Assembly (NCBI GenBank): GCA_022560025.1
Contig: JAFISE010000003.1
Coordinates: forward strand, 189,262 to 253,261
Reading direction: 5' to 3'
Length of the DNA stretch: 64,000 nt
From: Stagonosporopsis chrysanthemi
Taxonomy: Eukaryota > Ascomycota > Dothideomycetes > Pleosporales > Didymellaceae
Under the pieces are notes generated by a model. It saw only the letters and a list, made by a program, of their open reading frames with translations, searched no databases and was not told the origin of the DNA. How positions within the stretch are numbered: the first letter of the stretch is position 1; each line of letters opens with the position of its first letter. The position numbers and the translations under genes are program-made. Shown here piece after piece: positions 10,180-20,662 of the stretch.

Positions 10180-13100
10180 TGTATCGAGATGTCGATGTGG
10201 TTCCACTTTGCCGACGCATCGATGAGCATGTACGGACGAAGCGGGAGGAAGATGTCAAGTGCGTCTGGTGCCACCGTCGGTGTCTGGGGCATGACAAACT
10301 CCCTGAACGTCTGCCCTACCTATTCGTGGACGCGGCCCCACCACCGATGTGTGTATATCTGCCGACTCTAACTCGGTGGTAATCAAGCTCTACTCATCGG
10401 CCGACATCTCCGCCGGCTTGATTTACATTAACATCGGTCAGGGACGCAAACAACGCACTTTAGCGGCTGCAGTATCTCTTCCCCGACCCGCAGCAACAAG
10501 GTACACGGGTAGAGGTAGTATTAGTCGCGGTGGTGAGTAGCGACGAGGCGTTCAGTAGTCAAATGTGTGTGAGACGGCCTCAAAAGTCAAAGGCTGGGCG
10601 ATTGGTAGGCTAAGCTCAACGAGGCGTGGAGCTGCCAACGGCGATCAAACATCAATAGTGCAGTCCTCCGCAGCGCTTCCCAAAGCAGTGTTCACGAACG
10701 GTGAAAGCGGTTCGCAATATCAAAAGCAACTAAGAACTTCAAGGGCTATCCTGGCGTCAACGGTGAGGCTCTGGCACACGGCTCCGACTTACATAGGGGT
10801 CTGCATAAGCTGTATCGTTCGACAAGTTCCCTGTCTGTCTGTCGGTCATGTTGACCGTTCAGGGTCGAATGGAGGGTTGAGTCAAGTCACCTCTACCGTC
10901 GGACAGTCGGAGGTGCAGCCGTACCAAACCTGCGCCTGCTGAGTGGGGCATGATTGGAATCGTTTAGACCGGGAGTGGCTTGCAGAAAGGAAGTGGTGTG
11001 AGAAATGATACGATCGATGTACCTGACAGCCCAGCCCGAATTTACAGCCGTTGCACTTCGTATGATCACTACCGATGCGCAGATACCATGAGCGCTTCTG
11101 TAGAAACGATAGTGTACTGAAACACTGGACAACCGGAGGATTGTCCAGATTGAGGACCCTGTATCTGAGCTCCCTCCGTGCCATCGCCTTGGTACTTCGG
11201 ACAAGTGCATGTATGGCTACATCTATAAGGCTCAACACGATGCCGCCTCGTACACGTACATGCAAGTGCACCTCAATGCGTTTGCATGAGCAGCACGCAA
11301 GATGACACAAAAAAAGAGGATCTTCTGCGAATGGAAAACGTGTTGCAGGGGAAAGATCGGACGCACGTTGCATCCCCCGCCTTCTCGGCATGAAGTTCCG
11401 GTCAATTGTAGGGTCCAGATAGCGACATTGCATTGACCACAACCCTAGCAAACGGTTGTCAGACACGTCAAAAGCGGTAACGTCGTTGATATCATGTAGA
11501 ATAACAGGTGGTGGATATCGCGCAAGGCTTGCCCGCCAATGACGAGCAATTGTTGGAGAACTTGCGCGCAGCGACCTGGCGTGAGTGTCCTGTCGGATAT
11601 AGCACCGAAAAGGCTGTAGCCGGTTATTGAGGTCTCTCGTCGTCTGAACTTGCGCTGTTGCAACCGGTGATGCATTGCCGGATTGCATTTTTCCCACGTG
11701 CAGCACGACAAAAAAGCGGAGCGGGGCATCGGGAAGTGCAGTTTGGCGCCTCATGCACGACCAGAACGTGCAGTAAACAATGGATCCTCGGTGACTTTCC
11801 CTGGTTCGCGGCTTGGATTGCCGTTGCCAAGTACTATAGCAGTGAATATGCTAGAAATGGCATAGTGTCCCGAGTATAAAGCTAGAGCTAACGAATGAGT
11901 AGTTTGCAAAATACCCTGTGACCTTTTCGAATCTGGCAATTTGCGGCAATGTGCTGTGGCTTGAAGAAAGCCCCTCTTCTTGCGTTCAAACCTTGCTGGC
12001 CTTTTGCAAGCGCACTCTGCTGAAAGCTGAAGTGGACTCGTGAAGTGAAAAGAAGTGACTAATGAAGTCTGGGCCCTGACCAACCGAGTCCAAGGAAGTT
12101 CGGGATGCTACTTGCGGGGGAACAGACCCCACCATGATGTAAGAATGCTGCAAAAACTTCATAAGCCGGTGGTCCGCAATGAATCGAAATGCAGAAACTG
12201 CAATTGGGGCATGAAAACTCCTCGCGGTCATTGTGATCGAGGTTGACATGGAGAAAGGGCCGCATTGTGTATTATTATGGATACCAAACGGATACCAAGG
12301 GTCCTTTGAGGATCTTCTTCGGTGAAGCTCTTATTGGCGATCCTGGAACAGGGTCCGTAGGGTGCGATGCCTCGTTCCTGAACCTGCAGTTGACGTGCAG
12401 TTGCCTCTAGCGAGAACGGGACGATGTTGCGCGTCCAAAGAGATGATTGGCCGGAGAAGTTGTCCCTGTAGGACTCAGCTCTTCTGCGTTTGTCAGTATT
12501 ATTCAACGGTGATAACGGACAGGCGACAGTAATGGGGAGTGTTGTAAATCCAGGTAGTTATGGCATACTGAGTCGACGTTTGATCACCCAATAATGCTGC
12601 GGGGCAGTCGGTCCCACGCGTTGCCAATGTCACGATGCATGACATCATACTGACTCTGAGAATACGAATTGATGCCGTTGTGGAATACAGTACCAGGCGT
12701 CATCGCCTCGGGCAACAACATTATTCGATTGCGACTTAAACCCCTCGCCATACATAGGAGGCGAACAAGATCATAATTTACGCAGAGAGTGCATGTGAGC
12801 GCTATCCGACCCGGCCGTTGTTGAGCTCTTCAGGTCGTATCGGCTGCTGTCCAGTAGAGCCGGCGATGCCGTTGGCGCAGATCAGATGCTATGCTGCAAG
12901 CGGAAAGCGGGTCGTTGACGAAGGCGTTGCCAAGAGCACGCGAAGGCTGAAAGAGCAGAGTCTGAGCCGTATGGCTTTTGCGGATCAGGCAATCGATGAT
13001 GGGAATTGCTCGCTAGGAGCTAAGGTTTGGTAGTGCATTTTTACACTGCCTGTTATAGCGCCAGTCTGAGGTAGATCTTGTGAAGCGAAGTGTATCCACG

Positions 13101-14621
13101 ATAGCCATGTTGCAAACCTGCATGCACTCGCGTGGCGGGGCTGGGGACATGCCGGCAACCGATGAGGAATACTTGTCGCTGTGAACTCATGAGTTAGGTG
13201 TGGTCGTCCGCTACCATCGATGGTTGATGCAATACCACCGACAGGTAGTGCGTGGCGTTGACTTCGGTTAGCTTAGCATGATAGGAGGGGCCAGCGAGGT
13301 AGGAGAAATGGGGACTTTCTGGCAGAGCGTCCGGGCCTTTTGTCAGACTAGAAGATCCTTACATACGTTGCGATGGCCATTAGTAACAGTAGCCGTTGAA
13401 AGACCAACATGGCATTTGTTGAAAGTTTCCCGACTGGCGGCGTTTCAAAGCAGGGTATACTCCAAAAGCCCTCAGGATTTCCAGGGCTCACAGAGCCTCA
13501 TTCCTTCGAGCCAATGAGTCTACGATCAGCCGCTTGTACCAGATCAGCGGGATTGAGTTTGTGGATACGTTGTGAGCGCTGCATGGCTTTGTTTTGGGAT
13601 CAAAGTCTGGCAGAACGTGCTCGATTTGGTATCACAGATGTGTCGCGGCATCGTGCGTGATCAGTGCTCGCAGACTATCGACGACCACATGTTATTGCCT
13701 CTGCTGTGGGCATGGAGCGTAAGGTGAGACGCTCGGCAGTACCCATGTCATGCCTCTGCCGTTTGAAGCTTTGAAGAGGATCGTGCTTCCAAACGGGCTA
13801 TCCAGCTTGGCCATCCGGCACCTGATTTGGTCGCCGTGGTGACAGGAGATGACTGCCGCGTTGGGGAGCGTGTTGGTTGCTTTTGGTAAATGGCTGGCCG
13901 TGGTGTAGCGGTGGGTTTGATGCGTTTGCACAGGTTGACGGAACCGGGGAGGCAGGATGCACGCGCTGGCCAACAGAGGCTAAGGCCGAGGACAGTCAAG
14001 GGCAGTCGCAGCCAGTCGCAGGCAGCCAGTCGCCAGGTCGAGCAGCAGGGAGGGACATGTTCCTGGGCTCGTGATAGGGTGGATCCGGTGACATCATCCC
14101 TTGATCTGCTGCGGGACGATGCCAGAAACAGACGTCGGATGCTTCGGTAACGCAGGGCAGCGCTCCTCTCGGCGTGTTCCTGGGCAGGAGAATAGGGTCT
14201 GCAAATCGAGATGGTGCCGCAGCGAAGGACCGGTGTGGCTTTGGAAGTGGGCAGGCGGACAGGGAGCGAGGCAGAAGGGGTCCGAACAAGAGGGCGATCG
14301 CAGAGAAAATCTCGATCGTTCAGGTCAGCGTCTGTGGCAGCGTTTGAAAGTCCGCGTGGAAGGGCGTTCTGGACCCCTCGCGGCAGGGTTCGCGCAGCGC
14401 CGCAGGGAAGCGGGCGGGGCCTGTGGGGAATGACGTCGGTGCCGTCGACCGTTTGCCCGATCGCTCCCCCAACTCTCGATGGGCTAAGGAAGTGCACTGA
14501 CCAGGCGTGTTGCCGTTCGCGGAGTGCAGCAACAAGGCTGCGACAGGGGTTCGTTCGCTGCAGGACCCTGATTCTGCATTACATCAGACTTGGCCACAGA
14601 GCCACAGCAGCTGCTCGCGAG

Positions 14622-14648
14622 GCTTGCTTGCTTGCTTGCTTGCTTGCT
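14622..14648. repeat. (GCTT)6 microsatellite
   Basis: Six perfect GCTT units plus a partial one, in the GC-rich part of the flbC upstream region. Confidence 0.85.
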
Positions 14649-14676
14649 GCGCTGGGGGCGGCCGTCTGCGTGCAGC

Positions 14677-14708
14677 GCCGTGTTGCCGTGTCGCCGTGTC
14701 GCCGTGTC
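14677..14708. repeat. (GCCGTGTC)4 minisatellite
   Basis: Four adjacent octamers, the first with one substitution (GCCGTGTT), followed by decayed relatives (GTCGCCATGTCGCC). It lies 30 bp from the GCTT array. Confidence 0.8.
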
Positions 14709-15065
14709 GTCGCCATGTCGCCAGTCGCCGTATCGTCGTGCTGGGCGAGAGGCAAGCGGCGAGAGGCACCCTGCTGCTCCATCTGGCACATGGTGCTTGC
14801 TGTTCTGGGGCACGCTGGCATGCTGGCACACGGGCACACTCGACAGAGCGCAGAGGGCAGCGCCCGCTGGCGCTCATTGGTGCCCTGCCCGTCGCGGCAG
14901 TCTGCGCTGCGTTTCCCTGGTACCGTGCGCGCTGCTCGCAAGTCTCCCATCGAGATCGCACAATAACCGACCACTGCTAGTGCGGCCAATGTCCGTCTGC
15001 GACCATAATCAAGGCTGCCAGGAAATGCTGCCGCTGCCGCTGCCTTTGGGCGCCACCGCCAGCGC

Positions 15066-15095
15066 GCCCTGCCCTGCCCTGCCCTGCCCTGCCCT
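15066..15095. repeat. (GCCCT)6 microsatellite
   Basis: Six perfect GCCCT pentamers, about 700 bp upstream of the flbC start codon, with a strong C/G strand asymmetry. Confidence 0.85.
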
Positions 15096-15361
15096 GCCTG
15101 CGCCGAGTGTCTGCAGTCGCAGGCCGGTGCTGCCAGGCGCGCGCGCGTCGCCCGCCTCTGCGGCGCTGCGCGACTGGATGCGCGGTGTCGAGTGCCGTGC
15201 CGCCCATCAGACGACGCAGAGACAGGCAGTCCCTGGACGTGCAGAGCGCCCGCGTCGCTCGCGGCGGGTCTCCTCGTCAGGCCCTGGGCGATCGCCAGGA
15301 CCGGGATCCTTGCGCGCTGCTGCTGCACGCTAGCACTAGCTCGGCCTGCATGTCGAGATGG

Positions 15362-15779
15362 CATTTTGCATCGACATTTTCAGTTCCGGCTGATCCTTGT
15401 TCGGCCTACCCTGCTCATACCAGGTCCAATCTGTTCTGCTTCCTATATCTGTCGCTGCTGTCCCGCGCCCTGAAAGCACGCCCAGTAAGCTCGCCCTCAA
15501 AATAACACTGCCCCAGCCATTCTCCCCTCTTCCACCCTGAACCACTCGCACTCTGGCGTCACCTGCACTCACTCCCGGTCTTCGCCTCGTCTTCGCCTCG
15601 TCTTCACCCACTCTTGCTCTTTGCTGCGCCGTGCTGTGTAGTCACCTTCACTGCCGTTGAGCTTCGCTACCACCCAACACGCCCTTTGCGCTCCTCACGT
15701 GTGGCGCGAGTACCACCGCGAATCTGGTCGCATTCCTCTCACTGGCGCGTGTTTGTGCCTTGCCTGCTATATAAGAAAC
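15362..15779 (+). promoter_or_regulatory. ATG-free pyrimidine-rich probable 5' leader of flbC
   Basis: No ATG occurs between 15362 and the flbC start at 15780, which is unusual for 418 bp and fits an untranslated leader or core promoter. It is CT-rich, with a repeated GTCTTCGCCTC unit at 15578-15605. The last ATG before it opens a 51-codon frame at 15350-15505 that would be an upstream ORF if transcription begins further left. A TATATAAG stretch sits directly before the start codon at 15768-15775. Confidence 0.5.
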
Positions 15780-16778
15780 ATGGACGGCAAGAACTCTTCG
15801 GGACGCCGCGTGTCATTGTTAAACGACGGGCCTGAGGCACCAACTCTAGTCCGCCTCCCCTCCATCACTCCTTCCCTCCGCTCGCGCACGTCCAGCTACA
15901 CCTCGTCACCAATTGGCTCTCCACCCACCCCGCGACTTGTGCGCAGCGACAGCTCGGATTCAGTCAACATGCAGACACCTTCGCCCATCACTCCCGAGTT
16001 TGGTCCCTTTGATGGCCAGCTGCAGGGCCTGCCTTCGCCATATGGCGCGCAGCCGCAATATTTCGACATGCACCAGGCCGGCATGCACCACACCGGCCTG
16101 CCCCACGGCGACATGAAGCAGGACAGTTTCAACGCCTATGGACCCGGCCTTGTCAGCCAGCTTCCCTACCACACACAGACTACGCCCGTCTTCTACAGGC
16201 AACCACAGATGGCTGAGCAACACATTGCAGCACCAGCACCTTCGGCTGCCAATGTGCGCCCAAAGAAGAACAGCTATCCCTGCCCCATGGCCAAGCAGTA
16301 CGGATGCAGCGACTACTTCACCACATCCGGACACGCTGCCCGTCACGCCAAGAAGCACACCGGCAAAAAGGATGCCTTCTGCCCGGAGTGCAACAAGGCC
16401 TTTACACGGAAAGACAACATGGAGCAGCACCGCCGTACTCATCAGAGCGGCCGCAGTGCGAAAGGTACTGACAATGGCATCAAGAAGACCAAGCCTGCAG
16501 CTAAGCGCCCAAGGCCCTCTCCTCTGCAGTCGTCAGCGGCCACAACTTCGCTCAGCTACGACCCTCACATGTCCATGAGCCCAGACGGTACCGCCTTCAT
16601 GGCGCCTGCCGTGCAACAGGTGGAGCCGCTCTCAGATTACTCTCCCATCCAGCAACAACGATCCGCCTATCCTGACCCGACTCATTACTCGATGAACCAC
16701 AGCTACTCGATTGGATCGTCTTCGGGGCTCGATGCACTTGCTATCGCGGCCAGTGGCGAGAAGCGCAAGTTCGAGTGA
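15780..16778 (+). CDS. flbC: C2H2 zinc-finger conidiation regulator FlbC
   Basis: Single exon, 332 residues, from the first ATG after a long ATG-free leader. Two C2H2 fingers lie near residues 166-195 (CPMAKQYGCSDYFTTSGHAA, with RHAKKH) and 199-221 (FCPECNKAFTRKDNMEQHRR). The first finger has the long spacing between its cysteines that is typical of FlbC, and the linker KKHTGKKDAFCPE is strongly conserved in that family. The N-terminal half is rich in Ser, Pro and Gln, the C-terminal part in Ser and Tyr, and it ends in EKRKFE. In Aspergillus FlbC is a nuclear activator that promotes brlA expression, asexual sporulation and response to nutrient stress. The 7 kb gene-free upstream region suggests complex transcriptional control. 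Confidence 0.9.
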   Translation: MDGKNSSGRRVSLLNDGPEAPTLVRLPSITPSLRSRTSSYTSSPIGSPPTPRLVRSDSSDSVNMQTPSPITPEFGPFDGQLQGLPSPYGAQPQYFDMHQAGMHHTGLPHGDMKQDSFNAYGPGLVSQLPYHTQTTPVFYRQPQMAEQHIAAPAPSAANVRPKKNSYPCPMAKQYGCSDYFTTSGHAARHAKKHTGKKDAFCPECNKAFTRKDNMEQHRRTHQSGRSAKGTDNGIKKTKPAAKRPRPSPLQSSAATTSLSYDPHMSMSPDGTAFMAPAVQQVEPLSDYSPIQQQRSAYPDPTHYSMNHSYSIGSSSGLDALAIAASGEKRKFE

Positions 16779-19700
16779 TGTGGTCTTTGCATTTCTATTC
16801 ATCCTTTCTCGCCGCTTTTAGCACGGTGCAGGTGGTCATTTTGGGATTTTACGGCGTTCAAAACTTGTGAGCAAGAAATAGACGCGATTGCCGTCATGGC
16901 TACGACTGGACTGAGGAACGTGGTACACTCGGTCATGTAATTTCTTTCTTCTGCTTCCGGCCTCGGCCTGCTTCTTGTCTCAGAGAGCAGCAGACGAGTT
17001 TTCATTAGGAACATTATTGCGCATGGTGGTGGTGGTCCTCAGGATCACAGGATAAACATGGATACCCCGCCCGTTGATTCAATGGGCACATAGTCTTTCA
17101 GCGCATACTGGTACATTGCTACCGCTATACAACAATCAAAACTATCTTCACACCATCCTTCTCTTGCATCTTTTCCAGTGCCGCTTTCCTTTCTCAGCTA
17201 CAGACTTCGGGTCTCCCACACATCTCGACCTTTGGGAGCCGGCGTGATTCCGCGGCACCTTCGTCTGGTGAGTTTCAGTTCCGCATTATTTCCCACGCAC
17301 TGATGACGAGTACAACCTTTACAAACCGCTTACCGCTGTCAGGTTGCAGTTCACGCCAAGTTTATCAATTCCGCACAGAACCACGGTGCTTACCGCGCAT
17401 ACTATTGGACGCCGGCTCTCGAGAGCAGACCACACCGCAGATGGGTAACGATAGCATCCAGGGTCCACTCATCCAGACCTCTCGCTTTCCCCACTGCAGC
17501 TTATCTCTCCGCCGGAGTGGAACAAAGAGGTTTCGTGGCCTAACAATCCCTTCCCGGCGCTTGCTGAAGCTCAACATTCTGCATTCGCGACGCGATGTGA
17601 TCTACCGGACTAGGAGCAGGCCCCGCTGTCACTTATTGGGATTAGGGAACCACATTTGCCTGTATACTTTGCACCAAAAAACGGTCTCAAGCCACATCTG
17701 CATATGGTTGATATGTTCTCTCAGCACGAACTATTGGTTCACGCGTTGCTACTGTATGCTCAACGGCACTTGAGCGGCAATTCAAGTTGCCCCGCACCGT
17801 TAGCGTTGACGTCGAAATGAGAATTGCAATTGCAGCTGCAAGCAGCACTGCGACCGGTATCCGCCGGCGGCTTATGGCAACCTTCTCGGTCAACTTGCCT
17901 GCCCATCTGGCCAATGCCTGGTAGCCAAGACTTATCACGATTATCACCTTCGGCGCAGAAGATCAGGTCATTGCTGGGCTCGGAGCCTGCGTGTTTGTCC
18001 GCGATGCGCCCGGGCACGCACATGCAAGGACAGCGACGCAAACGGACCCTGAGGGTTCACGACCAACAATAGGGTCACAGCATCTCGCTAATAGAGCAGC
18101 CATCTCCCTGTCGCGGCACGCGGGATGGTTCACGGTCGAGTCTTCTTGGGCTCCAATAATCGTTTCCTTGCATCCAAGTATTCAGGAGAAGCGGCGATTA
18201 CCGACCCCCTCAGGCGTCCAAGCTGACGACAGGTGCTTCTTCCAACATAGCGCAGGTCTGAAGCCGCATCCCATTCCTGTCAGGTCTCATCATTTCTGTG
18301 CCAAGTTCTGTTCTCGAATCTCGGTTTCCCATGGTCATGTTCCCAACGTTTGTTTCTATTTGCGACATTCCACACGCTTTGTTTGCGCAACGTGACAGCC
18401 ACGCATCCTCTAGCACCGAACGCTCTTCTGCCATACAAGACCCACACGCAACACGAGGGTTCTGATCCACTTCTGTGCACTTCTCTGGTCACGTTGTGCC
18501 CCTCGTCGCCTAGCTGAGCGCGACGAGCATGCTGTGAAACCTCGTCTTTGCCTCATTTATCTCCACGCAGATCTCAAAATAGGCACGACAGAACATGGGC
18601 GTATGTGGAGTAACACAGTGATCGGGAGCGGGATGCAAGTCATTGTTTCAAGTTGGCAAACGAACACGTCCATGTCATTGCCGCTTCCCCGGTGCGCGGT
18701 TAGTACGGAAGATTAGCGATGGGGGATCGGGTGCTTGTGCAGCTTGCTGACGTGGATGAAGGCGAGGATCTCATGTGGACCTCCGAGACTTGAATGTTCG
18801 CCGCAGAGACGAGCACGACATCTTGATGCTCTGACAGATACTTGTCATCATGGTGGAGGTGTTGGAGACCCGGTACTACGCTGCTTCGTCCGCCTGAAGC
18901 AGAACGCCCGTCTCACTCTCTCACGCCCCACGCGGTTGAGGAGTCGTGCAAACAAGCCATATGTGAGCTCGCACCAAATGCGGCTATCTATCGTACCACG
19001 TTGTGCCGTCTCACGCTACACATGAGAATTGCCCAACATGCCTTCCCTGACCATCATCGCAGCAGGCGCTGAAGCGTCTGAGAGACTGACATGGAGGATG
19101 TCCCGCCGATCACAGTGAACGCCATCACTCGCATATCAAACCTGAAGCAGGCTTTTATATACCATACTACCATGCTCTTAAAAGCCCAACATTACACAAT
19201 TGAATGTCGATCAAACAAAACGTGCAAGGTACCGTCACAGCACGACCTACTCGTCTCTGGCCCACCAGCTCTCACGCGCATCCAACTGAACGCCCCGAAA
19301 ATAACCCCTCAGACCCGCATTTCACCACGTCACAAATCTCAATATTCTGCATGCCCACACGCACAGCTGCCCCAACAAGCGCCGTCACCCAGCACCACGG
19401 CGCTCCCAAACACCCTCACCACAGCTGAACCCCCATTCCACCCGTCTCCTCCACCTACCCTTCCCACAGTCCCGCAAACCACCAGCACACAGAGCAACCG
19501 TACATTCCGCACAACCCCGCCCACCACCCGCGCAACCCACACTCCCCAACCCGCAATCATGCATCGCAACCCACGTTGCACAAACCCCCCCCACCCCTCC
19601 TCGCACAAACGCCCCCGCAGCGATAACCCCTACTGCGGGCGTTGCTGTCAAGCGACTTCGGGAGCCTGTCAGGGCCTGTCAAGGGGGTTTTGTTCTCGCG

Positions 19701-20662
19701 GGCTGGGAGGGGGTGTCACTGCGTGGCGGGGTGGCACGGCGGTGGGGCACTGCAGAGTGTGGTGGATGGTGGGACGGGGGAGGTGGGAAGGGTGGGAGCG
19801 GTTCCTATAGGTGAGGTGCGGCCGGGGGATATGGTATGGGAGATGTGGTACAGGGGGTGAGAGCTGAGGATGGGTTGGTGCAGGTGTGTGGGTAGGGAGA
19901 TGGACGATGTGGAGGGGTGGGAGCAGGGGCGAGGAGGTCTGGAGAGGGGCGAAGGCGTGGGAGCTGGGCTGAGAAGATAGTACAAGATGGCAGGTTGGTG
20001 ATCTAGACATGGCGAGGTTGTTGACTGGTTGTACCATGGGCCTTACACGGCCCTGATTGACATCACTCAACAAGCACGAACCCAGTATACGAAACGGACA
20101 CAGCGCCGCACAGCGCCTGGTCTGGCACCTGACATTGACAACCGCACATACGCAGTCGCGCAGCTACATTCTCGTCCTGCGTCTGTTTCCTCTGCCCTGC
20201 ATTAGGCCTGTGCAACGCGACCGTGACCACGTCCCATCTTCGACCCGTCCCGCTTACGGCCACGATCTTCCCGCCGCTGTGATCGAGACAGTTTCCCGGT
20301 CGAGAGCAAAGTCACGCCAGAAGTGAGATCTGGCTGCGCCAGTATACGACTTGGGATTTGCAGACATGAGGTGGCGGGATGGTTGTGCTGACAATGCGAG
20401 AAAAAATGGAAAGGGTGTTGCTGACTTTGGCACGACTCTTGTGGCATGCAAATTTCCGTATTCGAGTCGTCCTCGCCACCGCGGCGTTGCGTATACATGC
20501 AGTGACTCCCGAGGTGGACTAGGGTCTGGGAAGCGAGATTGGGCGCTGTTGAGAACAGGGTAGAAAGCTGAAGCATCGAGGTTTGAGGGGAAGAGCTCTC
20601 GAGTTATCGTGTCAGAGTCTGTCCTGCCATTGATCGCTGCAAAGGATTGATCGTTCGAGCGC
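16779..20662. other. Gene-poor region downstream of flbC, with a skew switch
   Basis: No gene can be supported in these 3.9 kb. The left end includes the flbC 3' UTR. Between 17340 and 17960 several frames look protein-like but are broken by stops, so a decayed coding remnant is possible. From 19200 to 19990 the composition is extreme: C-rich on the plus strand, then G-rich. The right end is the 3' flank of GPN1. Confidence 0.45.
19220..19980. other. Sharp GC-skew reversal (C-rich then G-rich)
   Basis: From about 19220 to 19640 the plus strand is very poor in G and rich in C and A, including a run of eight C near 19585. From about 19675 to 19980 it is very rich in G and poor in C. The two halves are not an inverted repeat when compared by eye. 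Open frames through both halves (such as 19091-19810 plus and 19669-20073 minus) encode only Pro, Thr, Ser and His-rich sequence and are a product of this composition. Confidence 0.6.

Larger units (their letters stand above)
8364..15361. other. Long gene desert upstream of flbC
   Basis: About 7 kb with no frame that I can support as a gene. Open frames occur on both strands (for example 10882-11754 minus, 290 codons; 13748-14497 minus), but they are rich in Arg, Ser, Cys and His and show no domain or splice continuity. The stretch 14000-15350 is GC-rich and carries several tandem repeats, which explains the many overlapping open frames there. Most of the region is probably the regulatory upstream area of flbC, perhaps with untranslated RNAs. 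Confidence 0.5.

Noticed and set aside
10882..11754. 290-codon minus-strand open frame in the flbC upstream desert
   Set aside because: Composition rich in Arg, Ser, Cys and His, no domain or hydrophobic pattern, and overlapping frames on the other strand look equally plausible. Treated as chance.
13748..15364. Several 130-260 codon frames on both strands
   Set aside because: They overlap in a GC-rich, microsatellite-containing region where stop codons are rare; products are Ala/Arg/Gly/Pro-rich with repeats arising from the tandem arrays.
15768..15775. TATATAAG as the flbC TATA box
   Set aside because: It is only a few bases before the start codon, so it cannot direct transcription of this ATG; more likely part of the leader.
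19091..19810. 239-codon frame encoding a Pro/Thr-rich protein
   Set aside because: The composition follows from the C-rich half of the skew switch, and the frame carries on into the G-rich half with a sudden change of character. No signal peptide or splice support.
19669..20073. 134-codon minus-strand Pro/His-rich frame
   Set aside because: Mirror image of the preceding case in the G-rich half; composition artefact.
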